Assembly: GCA_050299175.1 (NCBI GenBank)
Contig: JBNKVM010000045.1
Coordinates: 1-64,000 of the forward strand
DNA length: 64,000 bases
Reading direction: 5' to 3'
DNA from: JAPHTQ01 sp050299175
GTDB lineage: Bacteria > Pseudomonadota > Gammaproteobacteria > Thiohalomonadales > Thiohalomonadaceae
A program made the position numbers and the translations under genes. Shown here piece after piece: positions 49,381 to 58,365 of the stretch. The notes beneath the pieces were generated by a model. That model saw nothing but the letters and a program-made list of their open reading frames with translations, had not been told where the DNA came from and did no database searches. The number at the start of each line of letters is the position of its first letter. The first letter of the stretch is position 1.

Positions 49381-50040
49381 TCACTGCGTACTCGCTGCGA
49401 TCAGCAGCTCGAGTATCTCTCGTTTCCCCCCTCGCGCGGCCACCACCAGAGCCGTATTGCCTGCTCCATCGGTTTGATTGGGCGGTACGCCTGCTTCGAG
49501 CAATGCCTTCACTACTTCGAGGTGACCCTTTTGTACTGCCCAGGTCAGTGCGGTGTTACCTGATTGATCGCGGATGTCAGCATTGGCGTGGTAGCGCATC
49601 AACACTTTAATCGGTTCGACATGGCCTTCCCGTGCAGCCCAGATCAGCGCAGTCCAGCCCAGGGTTCCATCGGCAAGATCGATACTGGCCCCATGTTGTA
49701 ACAACAACTCGATCATCTCTGCGTGATTGTTTCCCGCGGCAACCATTACCGTGCTGTAGAGTCCCTCGTCCTGATCGTCCGGATCGGCGCCCTGTTGCAA
49801 CAGCAGTTCGGCAATCTCATTGTGGCCATTGGCCGCGGCGCGCAGCAACGGCGTCCACAGGCAGTGATCGCGCAAACTGAGATCGGCACCGTCGTCGAGC
49901 AGTTCCTGAACCTGCTTCAGATCGCCCGCCTCGGCAGCGAGATTCAAACGGGTCTGACCCTTTTCATTTCTTTCATTGGGATCGCTGCAGGCAGATAATG
50001 AAAAAACGAAAACCAGGACGAAAAGCAGACGGGAGTACAT
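49381..50040 (-). CDS. ankyrin-repeat lipoprotein
   Basis: 219 residues. Lipoprotein signal with LSAC (Cys18), then five to six ankyrin repeats from about 26 to 216, e.g. TPLLRAAANGHNEIAELLLQQGAD and TALTWAVQKGHLEVVKALLEAG. Such periplasmic ankyrin proteins act as protein-binding scaffolds; one known group protects catalase (AnkB). The partner is unknown. It stands between ridA and spoT with a 60-bp downstream gap and is probably transcribed separately or from spoT read-through. Confidence 0.9.
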   Translation of the reverse strand: MYSRLLFVLVFVFSLSACSDPNERNEKGQTRLNLAAEAGDLKQVQELLDDGADLSLRDHCLWTPLLRAAANGHNEIAELLLQQGADPDDQDEGLYSTVMVAAGNNHAEMIELLLQHGASIDLADGTLGWTALIWAAREGHVEPIKVLMRYHANADIRDQSGNTALTWAVQKGHLEVVKALLEAGVPPNQTDGAGNTALVVAARGGKREILELLIAASTQ

Positions 50041-50057
50041 GTCATCGTTCCTTATTT

Positions 50058-50222
50058 AAAAAAGAAATCTCACCGCAAAGACGCAAAGGCCGCAAAGAAA
50101 GACTCAACAAAGCAAATACGATACAAACAAACACGCCTAAATCGAATGAAGTCCCGAAACCTATAAAGACCCTTAGCGGGTTTTCCTTTGCGATCTTTGC
50201 GTCTTTGCGGTGAATCTTTTTT
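50058..50222. repeat. 165-bp element bounded by CCGCAAAGACGCAAAG inverted repeats
   Basis: Left arm (50058-50100) begins AAAAAAG and contains caCCGCAAAGACGCAAAGg followed by cgcaaagaaa. The right arm (50182-50222), read on the other strand, begins AAAAAAG and contains CCGCAAAGACGCAAAG followed by atcgcaaagg. The two arms match over about 40 bp. The 80-bp centre has no ORF. The element overlaps the spoT stop codon and lies just upstream of the ankyrin gene. The CCGCAAAG(A/G)CGCAAAG motif is a widespread intergenic repeat in bacteria; here it looks MITE-like. Confidence 0.65.
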
Positions 50223-52371
50223 AACGTCTATTGAGTCGAAGTACCTGTTCAATGGCACGCAGTCGACGAATGATCCGCGCCAGATGCACACGACCAGTAA
50301 CTGAAACAGTGAGGTTAAGTGTGGTGTGTTGTCCGTCTCGTTCGTCGAGACTGATGTTATCGATATTGGCCTGAGTTTCGGCGACTGCCGCGGCGACGGT
50401 GGCCAATACACCGCGCCGATTTTGAACTTCAATTCGCAGGTCGACCGGGAACTCCCCTTCGACGCCGTCGGACCACTGTACGTCGATCCACTTCTCCGGG
50501 TATTTGCGGAATTCCGCCAAGTTTTTACAACTGTGTGCGTGAATCACGATACCGCGTCCGGCAGTGAGCAGGCCGACGATACGATCGCCCGGGATTGGGC
50601 GACAACACTTGGCGAAACTGACCACGGTCCCTTCCGTGCCTTTAATCGCCAACGGTCGACTACCCTTACCCTCTTCCTTGTCGCTTTTGATATCCCCATC
50701 GGCAAGCGCCCGTGCTACCAGCGGCGCCATGCGGTTACCGAGACCGATCTGCGCCAGCAGGATATCTTCGCTCTCCACCCCGTATTCACTCAGCAAGTCC
50801 CGCATCTGCTGCGGATCGACCTGATCCAGTTTGAGATGAATATCGGCCAGGGCACGATTGAGTAGACGTCGGCCAAGATCGATCGACTCCTCGCGCTGCA
50901 TGTTCTTCAGGTAGTTACGAATGGTACTGCGCGCCTTGCCGGTGACGACGAAGTTAAGCCAAGTGGGATTGGGCTTGGCACCGGGGGAGGTGATGATCTC
51001 CACCGTCTGACCGTTATGCAGCTCGGTGTGTAGCGGCGCCAGCCGGCGATTGACCTTGGCGGCGACACAGCTGTTGCCAACATCGGTGTGCACCGCATAG
51101 GCGAAGTCGACCGCGGTGGCGCCACGCGGCAATTCCATAATGTCGCCGGTAGGAGTGAAGACGTAGGCCTCGTCGGGGAAGAGATCGACCTTAACACTCT
51201 CGAGAAACTCCTGTGAATCGCCCGCCTGCTGTTGCAGTTCCAGCAGGTTTTTCAGCCATTCGCGAGCGCGCACATGGGCGATGCTGCTGGAATCGCTGCC
51301 GGTCTTGTAGAGCCAGTGCGAGGCGATGCCCGATTCCGAGACAGTATCCATATCGGCGGTGCGGATCTGCACCTCGATGGGAAAGCCATAAGGGGTCAGC
51401 AAGCCCGTGTGCAACGACTGGTAGCCGTTGGCCTTGGGGATGGCGATATAGTCCTTGAACTTGCCCGGCAGCGGGCGATAAAGATTGTGGATCGCCCCGA
51501 GCACCCGATAACAGGTGTCTACCTTGTCGACCACGATGCGAAAAGCAAACACATCCATCACATCGGAGAAGGAGAGGTTCTTGTTCCGCATCTTGAGATA
51601 GATACTGTAGAGGTGCTTCTCGCGACCGGTGACTTCGCCAAGCAAACCTTCCTGACGTAGTCGCTCCTCGATGGAGCTCTGGATCTTCTGCACCACCTCG
51701 CGACGGTTACCGCGCGCCTTCCTCACCACTTCGGATAGAACCCGCGCACGCAACGGATAGTAAGCGGCAAAGCCGAGGTCCTCCAGCTCCAGACGGATGC
51801 GGTTCAGGCCGAGACGAGTGGCGATGGGGACATAGATATCGAGGGTTTCGCGGGCAATACGGCGTTTCTTGTCGGGACGCATCACCCCGAGGGTACGCAT
51901 GTTGTGCAGACGATCCGCCAGCTTAATCAGGATCACCCGAATATCCTGCACCATCGCCAGCATCATCTTGCGGAAGTTCTCCGCCTGGGCCTCGGCCTTG
52001 CTCTCGAATTCGATGTGGGTCAGCTTGCTGACGCCATCGACCAACTCGGCGATCTCTTCGCCAAACTGACTCACCAACTGCTCCTTGGCAGTGGGGGTAT
52101 CTTCGATAACGTCGTGGAGGATGGCGGCGGCGATGGTCTGGTGATCCAGACGCATCTCGGTAAGGATGCGCGCTACCGCCAGGGGATGATAGATGTAGGG
52201 CTCGCCGCTGAGGCGGCGTTGGCCCTCGTGGGCCTCGGCACCGAACAGGTAGGCTTCGTAGACCGCCTTGACCTGTTCCGGTTCGAGGTACTCCTCAAGC
52301 AGGGCACAAAGATCACTGATCAGGAACACATCCTGATCGGAGGAGGTGACGTTTTCTGCTTGAGTGGCCAC
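50221..52371 (-). CDS. spoT: SpoT, bifunctional (p)ppGpp synthetase/hydrolase
   Basis: 716 residues from GTG 52371, six bases after the rpoZ stop. Order: HD hydrolase domain (about 40-190, with AAAILHDVIEDTP and VILIKLADRLHNMRTL), synthetase domain (about 230-355, GREKHLYSIYLKM, FRIVVDKVDTCYRVLG, IPKANGYQSLHTG), TGS domain (about 395-455, VYVFTPTGDIMELPRGATAVDFAYAVHTD), a Cys-rich segment (SFAKCCRPIPGDRIVG) and a C-terminal ACT domain. Both the HD and synthetase residues look intact. Start uncertain: a GTG at 52329 is an alternative, both without a clear ribosome-binding site, so coupling to rpoZ is likely. The frame open to 52803 is non-conserved. Confidence 0.95.
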   Translation of the reverse strand: MATQAENVTSSDQDVFLISDLCALLEEYLEPEQVKAVYEAYLFGAEAHEGQRRLSGEPYIYHPLAVARILTEMRLDHQTIAAAILHDVIEDTPTAKEQLVSQFGEEIAELVDGVSKLTHIEFESKAEAQAENFRKMMLAMVQDIRVILIKLADRLHNMRTLGVMRPDKKRRIARETLDIYVPIATRLGLNRIRLELEDLGFAAYYPLRARVLSEVVRKARGNRREVVQKIQSSIEERLRQEGLLGEVTGREKHLYSIYLKMRNKNLSFSDVMDVFAFRIVVDKVDTCYRVLGAIHNLYRPLPGKFKDYIAIPKANGYQSLHTGLLTPYGFPIEVQIRTADMDTVSESGIASHWLYKTGSDSSSIAHVRAREWLKNLLELQQQAGDSQEFLESVKVDLFPDEAYVFTPTGDIMELPRGATAVDFAYAVHTDVGNSCVAAKVNRRLAPLHTELHNGQTVEIITSPGAKPNPTWLNFVVTGKARSTIRNYLKNMQREESIDLGRRLLNRALADIHLKLDQVDPQQMRDLLSEYGVESEDILLAQIGLGNRMAPLVARALADGDIKSDKEEGKGSRPLAIKGTEGTVVSFAKCCRPIPGDRIVGLLTAGRGIVIHAHSCKNLAEFRKYPEKWIDVQWSDGVEGEFPVDLRIEVQNRRGVLATVAAAVAETQANIDNISLDERDGQHTTLNLTVSVTGRVHLARIIRRLRAIEQVLRLNRR

Positions 52372-52376
52372 CGGGA

Positions 52377-52640
52377 TCAGGTGGTTTCGTCGCGAACCTC
52401 GGCCTCGGTGATCATGGACGGGGCGGTGTCCTCGGCGATGGGGGCCTCTTCCAGAATATCGCGGGTAACGAAGCCATCGGCGATCTCGCGCAGAGCCAGA
52501 ACAGTCGGCTTGTCGTTGTCCAGCGACACCTGTGCTTCGCTGCCGTTGGCGATCTGGCGGGCGCGCTTGGTGGCAACCAGCACCAGCTGGAAGCGGTTGT
52601 CTACATTGTCCAGGCAATCTTCTACAGTGACTCGCGCCAT
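52377..52640 (-). CDS. rpoZ: RpoZ, RNA polymerase omega subunit
   Basis: 87 residues. MARVTVEDCLDNVDNRFQLVLVATKRARQI is the conserved omega start (in outline), followed by NDKPTVLALREIADG; the acidic tail is variable. Helps RNA polymerase assembly and, with beta', forms a ppGpp binding site, fitting its linkage to spoT. GGAG ribosome-binding site 6 nt before the ATG. Confidence 0.97.
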   Translation of the reverse strand: MARVTVEDCLDNVDNRFQLVLVATKRARQIANGSEAQVSLDNDKPTVLALREIADGFVTRDILEEAPIAEDTAPSMITEAEVRDETT

Positions 52641-52726
52641 GGTTTACTCCGGTTATACATATACGTGGCAGGACCGCGTATTCTACGTCAAACCACGTAG
52701 AGGTCAAAGGCCAGTGCGACAGGCCC

Positions 52727-53350
52727 CTAGGCCAGCAGCGCGTCCAGCCTGGACTGATTGGTAGCGATCTGCACGGGGCTGCGCAGGCGCCGCGCCAGCA
52801 CAATGGTACGCAACTCCGCCAGGGCGGTATCGAAATCGTCGTTAAACACCAGATAGTCGAACTCGGCGTAGTGGCCCATCTCGGTCACCGCCTCACCGAG
52901 GCGACGGGCGATCACCTCGTCGGTATCAGTGCCACGGCCACGCAGCCGCCGCTCCAGCTCTTCCCGCGACGGTGGCAGAACGAAGATGCTCACTGCCTCG
53001 GGGATCTGCTGGCGCACCTGCGCCGCACCCTGCCAGTCGATCTCCAGGATCACGTCGACACCCTTGGCCATCATCTCCAGCACCGTGCTACGCGAGGTAC
53101 CGTAGAAGTTACCGAAGACCTCGGCATGCTCGAGGAAATCGCCGCTATCGATCTTGGCTTTGAAGCTCTCCACATCGGTAAAGTGATAATCCTTACCGTT
53201 AATCTCACCCGGGCGCATTGGCCGGGTGGTGTGGGAAACCGAAACCTGAATTGTGTCGGTACTCTCCAGCAACGCCTTGACCAGGCTGGTCTTGCCCGCG
53301 CCCGAAGGGGCGGAAATGATGTAGAGGGTACCTTGCCCCTTGTCACTCAT
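52727..53350 (-). CDS. gmk: Gmk, guanylate kinase
   Basis: ATP-dependent phosphorylation of GMP to GDP. 207 residues. P-loop SAPSGAGKTS at about 14-23; GMP-binding block SVSHTTRPMRPGEINGKDYHF, and FLEHAEVFGNFYGT; LEIDWQGAAQVR is Walker-B like. Gmk is a direct target of (p)ppGpp in some bacteria. Starts 20 bp downstream of yicC; rpoZ follows after 86 bp. Confidence 0.98.
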   Translation of the reverse strand: MSDKGQGTLYIISAPSGAGKTSLVKALLESTDTIQVSVSHTTRPMRPGEINGKDYHFTDVESFKAKIDSGDFLEHAEVFGNFYGTSRSTVLEMMAKGVDVILEIDWQGAAQVRQQIPEAVSIFVLPPSREELERRLRGRGTDTDEVIARRLGEAVTEMGHYAEFDYLVFNDDFDTALAELRTIVLARRLRSPVQIATNQSRLDALLA

Positions 53351-53370
53351 GCGTAACTCCCGAAAAGCGT

Positions 53371-54237
53371 TTATTCGATGTTCTGGATCTGCTCGCGCAT
53401 CTGCTCGATCAGCACCTTCAGTTCAACCGAGGCCTTGGTGGTCTCACTGTCTGCCGATTTGGAACCGAGGGTGTTGGCCTCGCGGTTCAGTTCCTGCATC
53501 AGGAAATCGAGACGGCGGCCTACGGGTTCTTTATTTTTCAGCACCCGGCGCACCTCGGCGACATGGGTAGCGAGCCGATCCATCTCCTCGTCCACATCGA
53601 GTCGCTGCATCGACATGACCATTTCCTGCTCCAGCCGCGCCGGGTCGAGTTCCTGTTTCAGCTCAGCAAGACGATCCTCCAGCCGCTGACGCAGGTTGGC
53701 CAGCACCTCGGGCAGGCGTTTACGTACCTGGGTGACCACTTCCTCGATGGCATCGCAGCGCTGCAGGATAATTGCCTGTAACTTCTCACCTTCGCGCTCG
53801 CGATTGTCGATCATCTCGTCCAGCGCCTGATCCAGCAGCTCTAGCAGTGCGCCCTGCAACTGCTCCTCGTCGACCCCGGCACTCTCCAGCACCCCAGGCC
53901 AACGCAGCACTTCCAGCGAGTTCACTGGCGCAGCGTTGTAGAGGATGTTGTCGATCTCACGACTGGCATGGGCGATCTGTTTAACCAGTTCGAGGTTGAC
54001 CTGCATGCCCTCGGCACCGCTCTGCGGCGCCTGGTAACGCACATTGCAGTCGACCTTACCCCGACCCAGCTTTTGCGCGATACGCTCGCGCAACTTGGTT
54101 TCCAGCACCCGCAGCTCTTCAGGCAGGCGTGGGCTGACTTCCAGATAGCGGTGGTTCACCGAACGCAACTCCAGTTGCAGCGCCCCCCAATCGCCCTGGT
54201 TTTCCCTGCGGGCAAATGCCGTCATGCTGCGAATCAT
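53371..54237 (-). CDS. yicC: YicC/YloC-family endoribonuclease
   Basis: 288 residues. MIRSMTAFARRENQGDWG and the C-terminal block GRRLDFLMQELNREANTLGSKSAD are diagnostic of the family; E. coli YicC cleaves RNA, including RyhB decay. A long central helical region (about 155-225) resembles a coiled coil. Common neighbour of gmk. Divergent from the Ser/Thr kinase across a 92-bp gap. Confidence 0.94.
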   Translation of the reverse strand: MIRSMTAFARRENQGDWGALQLELRSVNHRYLEVSPRLPEELRVLETKLRERIAQKLGRGKVDCNVRYQAPQSGAEGMQVNLELVKQIAHASREIDNILYNAAPVNSLEVLRWPGVLESAGVDEEQLQGALLELLDQALDEMIDNREREGEKLQAIILQRCDAIEEVVTQVRKRLPEVLANLRQRLEDRLAELKQELDPARLEQEMVMSMQRLDVDEEMDRLATHVAEVRRVLKNKEPVGRRLDFLMQELNREANTLGSKSADSETTKASVELKVLIEQMREQIQNIE

Positions 54238-54329
54238 GGATACTCCTGTGAACGTTTTGGTAGACTCGCAGTAATGGTAAACGATGCGCCGGGCAGAAAC
54301 ACCTCGAAGGCGATAACAGGCAAGAGTGA

Positions 54330-55304
54330 ATGGCTGACGAACATGCCCTGCGGGTAAACACCCGGCTGGAAAATTACATTATCGACCGACAGCTTGGCGG
54401 CGGCGGCTTCAGCCTCGTCTATTTGGCGGAAGACATCGATACCGGCGAGCAGGTGGCAATTAAAGAATACATGCCACGCAAACTTGCCTACCGTGGCAGC
54501 GACGGCTGTACCATCCACACTCTCGACGACGCCTCTGCCGAACAGTTTTCCCACGGACGGCGCATGTTTTTCCAGGAAGCCAACGCCCTCGCAGCAATCA
54601 AACACCCCAACATCATTAACGTTGTGAACTTCTTCCGCGCCAACGACACCGTTTATATGGTGATGGAGTTCGTCAAGGGGATAAACCTGCAGGGCTATAT
54701 CAAGCGCCACAACGGCGGCCTCAGCGAGAAGTTCATTTACCACGTCTTCCTGCCACTGCTCGATGGCCTCAATCTGCTGCATAGCAAGGGCCTGCTACAC
54801 ATGGACATCAAGCCGGGCAATATCCACCTGCGTCCCGGCGGCAGTCCGGTACTGCTCGACTTCGGTGCGGTGCACCAGATGCAAACCAGCCGTAAGTACC
54901 AGCCTGGCCAGGTGCTGACCCTCGGCTTCTCCCCCATCGAGCAGTCGATGTCGGGGGGATACGTCGGTCCGTGGACCGATATCTACGCCATTGGTGCCAC
55001 CATGCGTGCCTGTATTGAGGGACACGCCCCGCCACCCGCCGAAGAGCGACGCATGCAAGACACCATGAAGCCAGCCGTCGAGGTGTTCAAAAAAGGCTAT
55101 TCAAAAAAGCTATTACGCGCCATCGACTGGGCCATGGAGGTCGACCCGATGTATCGACCACAAAGTGTCGATGAACTGCTTGGCGCCCTGAACGATGGCA
55201 GCGGCCCACCTAAGGGCGACGGTCGTAGCAGCCAGACTGAGAACGGCGACTCCGTCCTCAGTCGCCTCGCCAGCAGCCTCTCCTGGATCAAGGGGAGCTC
55301 CTGA
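54330..55304 (+). CDS. Ser/Thr protein kinase (Hanks type), soluble
   Basis: 324 residues. Kinase domain about 14-285: Gly-rich loop LGGGGFSLVYLA, Lys in VAIKEYM, catalytic loop LLHMDIKPGNIHLR (HMD in place of HRD), DFG in LLDFGAVHQ, and the activation segment TLGFSPIEQ followed by DIYAIGATM. The Arg of HRD is replaced by Met, which usually reduces dependence on activation-loop phosphorylation. The C-terminal 40 residues are hydrophilic; no membrane helix or sensor domain is seen. Its TGA overlaps the phosphatase ATG by one base, giving a kinase/phosphatase pair. Confidence 0.93.
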   Translation: MADEHALRVNTRLENYIIDRQLGGGGFSLVYLAEDIDTGEQVAIKEYMPRKLAYRGSDGCTIHTLDDASAEQFSHGRRMFFQEANALAAIKHPNIINVVNFFRANDTVYMVMEFVKGINLQGYIKRHNGGLSEKFIYHVFLPLLDGLNLLHSKGLLHMDIKPGNIHLRPGGSPVLLDFGAVHQMQTSRKYQPGQVLTLGFSPIEQSMSGGYVGPWTDIYAIGATMRACIEGHAPPPAEERRMQDTMKPAVEVFKKGYSKKLLRAIDWAMEVDPMYRPQSVDELLGALNDGSGPPKGDGRSSQTENGDSVLSRLASSLSWIKGSS

Positions 55305-56176
55305 TGCAATACGAGATCGGACAGGCCAATCGCCTCGGCAATCGCAGCAGCAATCAGGATCGCTTCGACGCCATCGAAACCGAGGAAGGCATCCTGCTGG
55401 TACTGGGCGACGGTATGGGTGGACAGGCTTACGGTGAAGTCGCGGCAGAGATCCTGGTACACACCGCACGCGAGATATTCCTGCGTGAGCAACGTCCGAT
55501 CATCAAGATACGAGAGTTCCTTACCCAGGTAGTGGAAACGGCACACCGACGCATTGTCGAGTTCGGCGAACAGCAGACCCCGCCGGCGACACCCGGCACG
55601 ACCGCGGTGCTCTGCCTGATCCAGGCAGGCGAGGCTTGTTGGGCCCACGTTGGCGACAGCCGACTCTATGTCTACCAGGGCGGCCTGCCGCTTTATCGCA
55701 CCACCGACCATTCTTACGTGGAGCATCTATTCCAGCGAGGTGAGATCAGCCGCTGGGAGCAGGAGAGTCACCCCCAGCGCAACCAGATCACCCAGTGTCT
55801 CGGCTGCCGTCGTGAAGAACCCAAAATTAGCCTCAGTAATCGCGTCACCCTGAAACAGAACGACATTGTCCTGCTCTGCTCAGACGGTCTTTGGGGTCCC
55901 CTCGACGATGCCCAGTTGGGCACCCTGCTGGAACAGCGCGACACGCTTGACGAGGCACTTAACGAACTGGCGGAACGGGCCGAGCAGGCAAGCTATCCGC
56001 AGAGCGATAACATCAGTGTGTTGGCGCTGCGCTTTATTGCCTCTGAGGGTGAACAACCGATACCCAGGACAGGGGAACGGCCACTCCCGGTCACTGGACG
56101 CAAGGACAGTCTGGAAGATGCGATTGCACAGATCGAAGAGGTGATCAGAGAATACGAAGGCGAGATCGATAAATAA
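55304..56176 (+). CDS. PP2C-family Ser/Thr protein phosphatase
   Basis: 290 residues. Metal-binding motifs: NRSSNQDRFDAI (Asp), LVLGDGMGGQAYGEVAAE (DGMGG), WAHVGDSRLYVY (GDSR), and LLCSDGLWGPL (SDGL) plus the terminal DNISVLALRF (DN). A C-terminal tail of about 40 residues after the domain is hydrophilic. It probably reverses the action of the kinase encoded upstream, with which it is translationally coupled (TGATG). Confidence 0.94.
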   Translation: MQYEIGQANRLGNRSSNQDRFDAIETEEGILLVLGDGMGGQAYGEVAAEILVHTAREIFLREQRPIIKIREFLTQVVETAHRRIVEFGEQQTPPATPGTTAVLCLIQAGEACWAHVGDSRLYVYQGGLPLYRTTDHSYVEHLFQRGEISRWEQESHPQRNQITQCLGCRREEPKISLSNRVTLKQNDIVLLCSDGLWGPLDDAQLGTLLEQRDTLDEALNELAERAEQASYPQSDNISVLALRFIASEGEQPIPRTGERPLPVTGRKDSLEDAIAQIEEVIREYEGEIDK

Positions 56177-56182
56177 ACGACT

Positions 56183-58177
56183 TTAGTTTTTACTTGGTGT
56201 GCCGTCTCGACAGAAGCAGTAGCGACCACGCCCCTTGTCCTTCGCCGCATACATCGCCACATCGGCACACTTGATCAACGACTCCACCGTTTCCGCATCC
56301 TCAGGACAGACACTGATACCGATACTGGCACTGATCCGGCACTCTATCCCGTTGAAGTTCAGCGACTGGGATACAGCCTCGATCAATTTGCGTGAGACCA
56401 CCGCGGCTTCCTCTGCATCTTTGAGCCCGGTCAACAGAATCACGAACTCGTCCCCGCCGAAACGCGCGACGGTGTCGGAACCGCGTACAGTATCTTGCAA
56501 ACGTCGCGCTGTATCACGCAACACCGAATCGCCAGCGATATGTCCCATGGAATCGTTGACCGGTTTAAAACCGTCAAGATCGAGAAACAGGATCGCCGTT
56601 TTACTCTGATTACGCCGTGCACTGACCAGCGCCTGAGCCGCACGGTCAAGAAACAGATTGCGGTTGATCAGTCCGGTCAAGGGATCAGAGTTGGCCAGTT
56701 CACGCAAGCGTGCCTCGGTACTTTTCTGCTCCGACAGCAACGAAAAAATACCAATGTAGTTCGACAACTCACCGTTATGGTCCACTACCGCAGTGATCGA
56801 CACCCATTCAGGATAGAGCTCACCGTTTTTATGTCGATTCCACAGTTCGCCTTCCCAGTGTCCACGCTCCTCCAGGGCAAACCACATGTCGGCAAAGAAG
56901 GCTTCGCCGTGACGTTCGGAAGAGAGTATCGAGGGGTCTCTACCGAGCACCTCCTCTTCGGTATAACCGGTTAACTCGGTAAAGGCGTTATTGATGGAGA
57001 CAATGCGATTATCACGATCGGTGATCATGATGCCGTTGGTGGCATTCTCCATCACCGTGGCATGCAGCGAGAGTCGATCCAGCAGATTATTTTTTTCCAG
57101 TGCAATGCGTACACTGCGCCAACTGAGTAGTGCCAGCACTGTAAAAGATAACAGTAACAGTAGAGTGTAATGCGAGTAGTGTTCGTAATTAATTGAACTC
57201 AAGGCGCTGAGTGGGGAACGTGTGACCACAATCCAGCGATCGCTGTTCAACGGTGGCAGCTTATCCTGCAGCTGTGGAAAAAGGGCATCGCTCGTCCCTG
57301 TTTCTCTGCTGACTTCCAGCGCATCGAAGGAAGCAAAAGTGAACAGTCCCTCATCGGTTTCAATATCGCCCTGTGTATGCGATGCTATCTCACGCCATGC
57401 CTGCGGATAGCTATTGGCAAAACGCTCGTCCCGGCCAAACATAAAACTCCATGCAGCCTCCCCCTGCGATGAGTAAAACCAGTACCCCTGCGCATTGAGT
57501 AGCGCCAGATCCGTACTCGGTACGGAAAGTGTCGCCGCGAAATTATCCAGCATGATCGACGCCTGATAGTTAAGGATCAACAGGCCGTTGGTTCTGCCAT
57601 TTTGTCCTCTTGTGGGTGTCGCAAAGCGGAGCATCGGCCGATATGGCACCTCGATCCTGCCGTGTTCAACATTGAGATCCAGTGGCGAAACGTAAATCGT
57701 ACCCGGCGGTAAAACGATGGCTTCCCTGAAATAGTAACGTTCCGATTTATCCTGCAAATCCTGCGGCGGTACAATGCGTGTCTTGCCGTCACGATGATCG
57801 ATACGCAACCGTTCCATACCGTTGAGATCAAGCCAACGTACCTGATCATAACGCGCCATACGTCGGACAAACGCGGCGATATCCTGCTGCGCATCCGCAA
57901 CATCATGATGATTGATAAAACGATGCAACGTGCCACCCTCTGCAAGATAGAGCAGTGAACGTACGATGCCTGTGATGTCCCGCTGCAATGATTGCAGCGA
58001 CATCTGTAACTGCCGTTGCCGTTCCGTTTGCAACAGTTTCTTTTCGTAGAGAATATCAACGGTAAAATTAAGGACGATGATCAAAGAGAAAAAACTGACC
58101 AACGGAACAAATGTCCGTAAGAAACCGGGCATTGTCTCCCTCAATTTAGCCCATCGTTCGCTGCCATTTTTCTTCAT
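56183..58177 (-). CDS. sensor diguanylate cyclase: periplasmic Cache-like, PAS, GGDEF
   Basis: 664 residues from ATG 58177 (MKKNGSERWAKL); an in-frame start at 58261 has less support. Membrane helix (about 20-42), a periplasmic dCache-like sensor (about 45-330, with YYFREAIVLPPGTIYVSPLDL and PYRPMLRFATP), second helix (about 340-360), PAS domain (about 375-495, NAFTELTGYTEEEVLGRDPSILSS, WEGELWNRHKNGELYPEW) and GGDEF domain (about 500-655). FGGDEF is intact and the I-site RGSD five residues before it is present, so product inhibition by c-di-GMP is expected. No EAL domain. Confidence 0.93.
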   Translation of the reverse strand: MKKNGSERWAKLRETMPGFLRTFVPLVSFFSLIIVLNFTVDILYEKKLLQTERQRQLQMSLQSLQRDITGIVRSLLYLAEGGTLHRFINHHDVADAQQDIAAFVRRMARYDQVRWLDLNGMERLRIDHRDGKTRIVPPQDLQDKSERYYFREAIVLPPGTIYVSPLDLNVEHGRIEVPYRPMLRFATPTRGQNGRTNGLLILNYQASIMLDNFAATLSVPSTDLALLNAQGYWFYSSQGEAAWSFMFGRDERFANSYPQAWREIASHTQGDIETDEGLFTFASFDALEVSRETGTSDALFPQLQDKLPPLNSDRWIVVTRSPLSALSSINYEHYSHYTLLLLLSFTVLALLSWRSVRIALEKNNLLDRLSLHATVMENATNGIMITDRDNRIVSINNAFTELTGYTEEEVLGRDPSILSSERHGEAFFADMWFALEERGHWEGELWNRHKNGELYPEWVSITAVVDHNGELSNYIGIFSLLSEQKSTEARLRELANSDPLTGLINRNLFLDRAAQALVSARRNQSKTAILFLDLDGFKPVNDSMGHIAGDSVLRDTARRLQDTVRGSDTVARFGGDEFVILLTGLKDAEEAAVVSRKLIEAVSQSLNFNGIECRISASIGISVCPEDAETVESLIKCADVAMYAAKDKGRGRYCFCRDGTPSKN

Positions 58178-58365
58178 TTTTATCCGGATAATCCGCGACT
58201 GAGCATTTGAGCATCCCGTGGAATGCGGAATTACGCGGATCATTCTGCATGATTCACCCACAGGGACAAACCAAACGATCGTGGTTTTACCTCTAAATTG
58301 GTAGCAGAAGAGAAATTATTGCAAGCTGAACAGCAGTGTAAGAAACAGCGCGATACAAAGAAGCG

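Noticed and set aside
52372..52803. N-terminal extension of the spoT frame
   Set aside because: Overlaps rpoZ and the end of gmk in another frame. The 144 added residues are Arg/Cys/Pro-rich and unrelated to SpoT.
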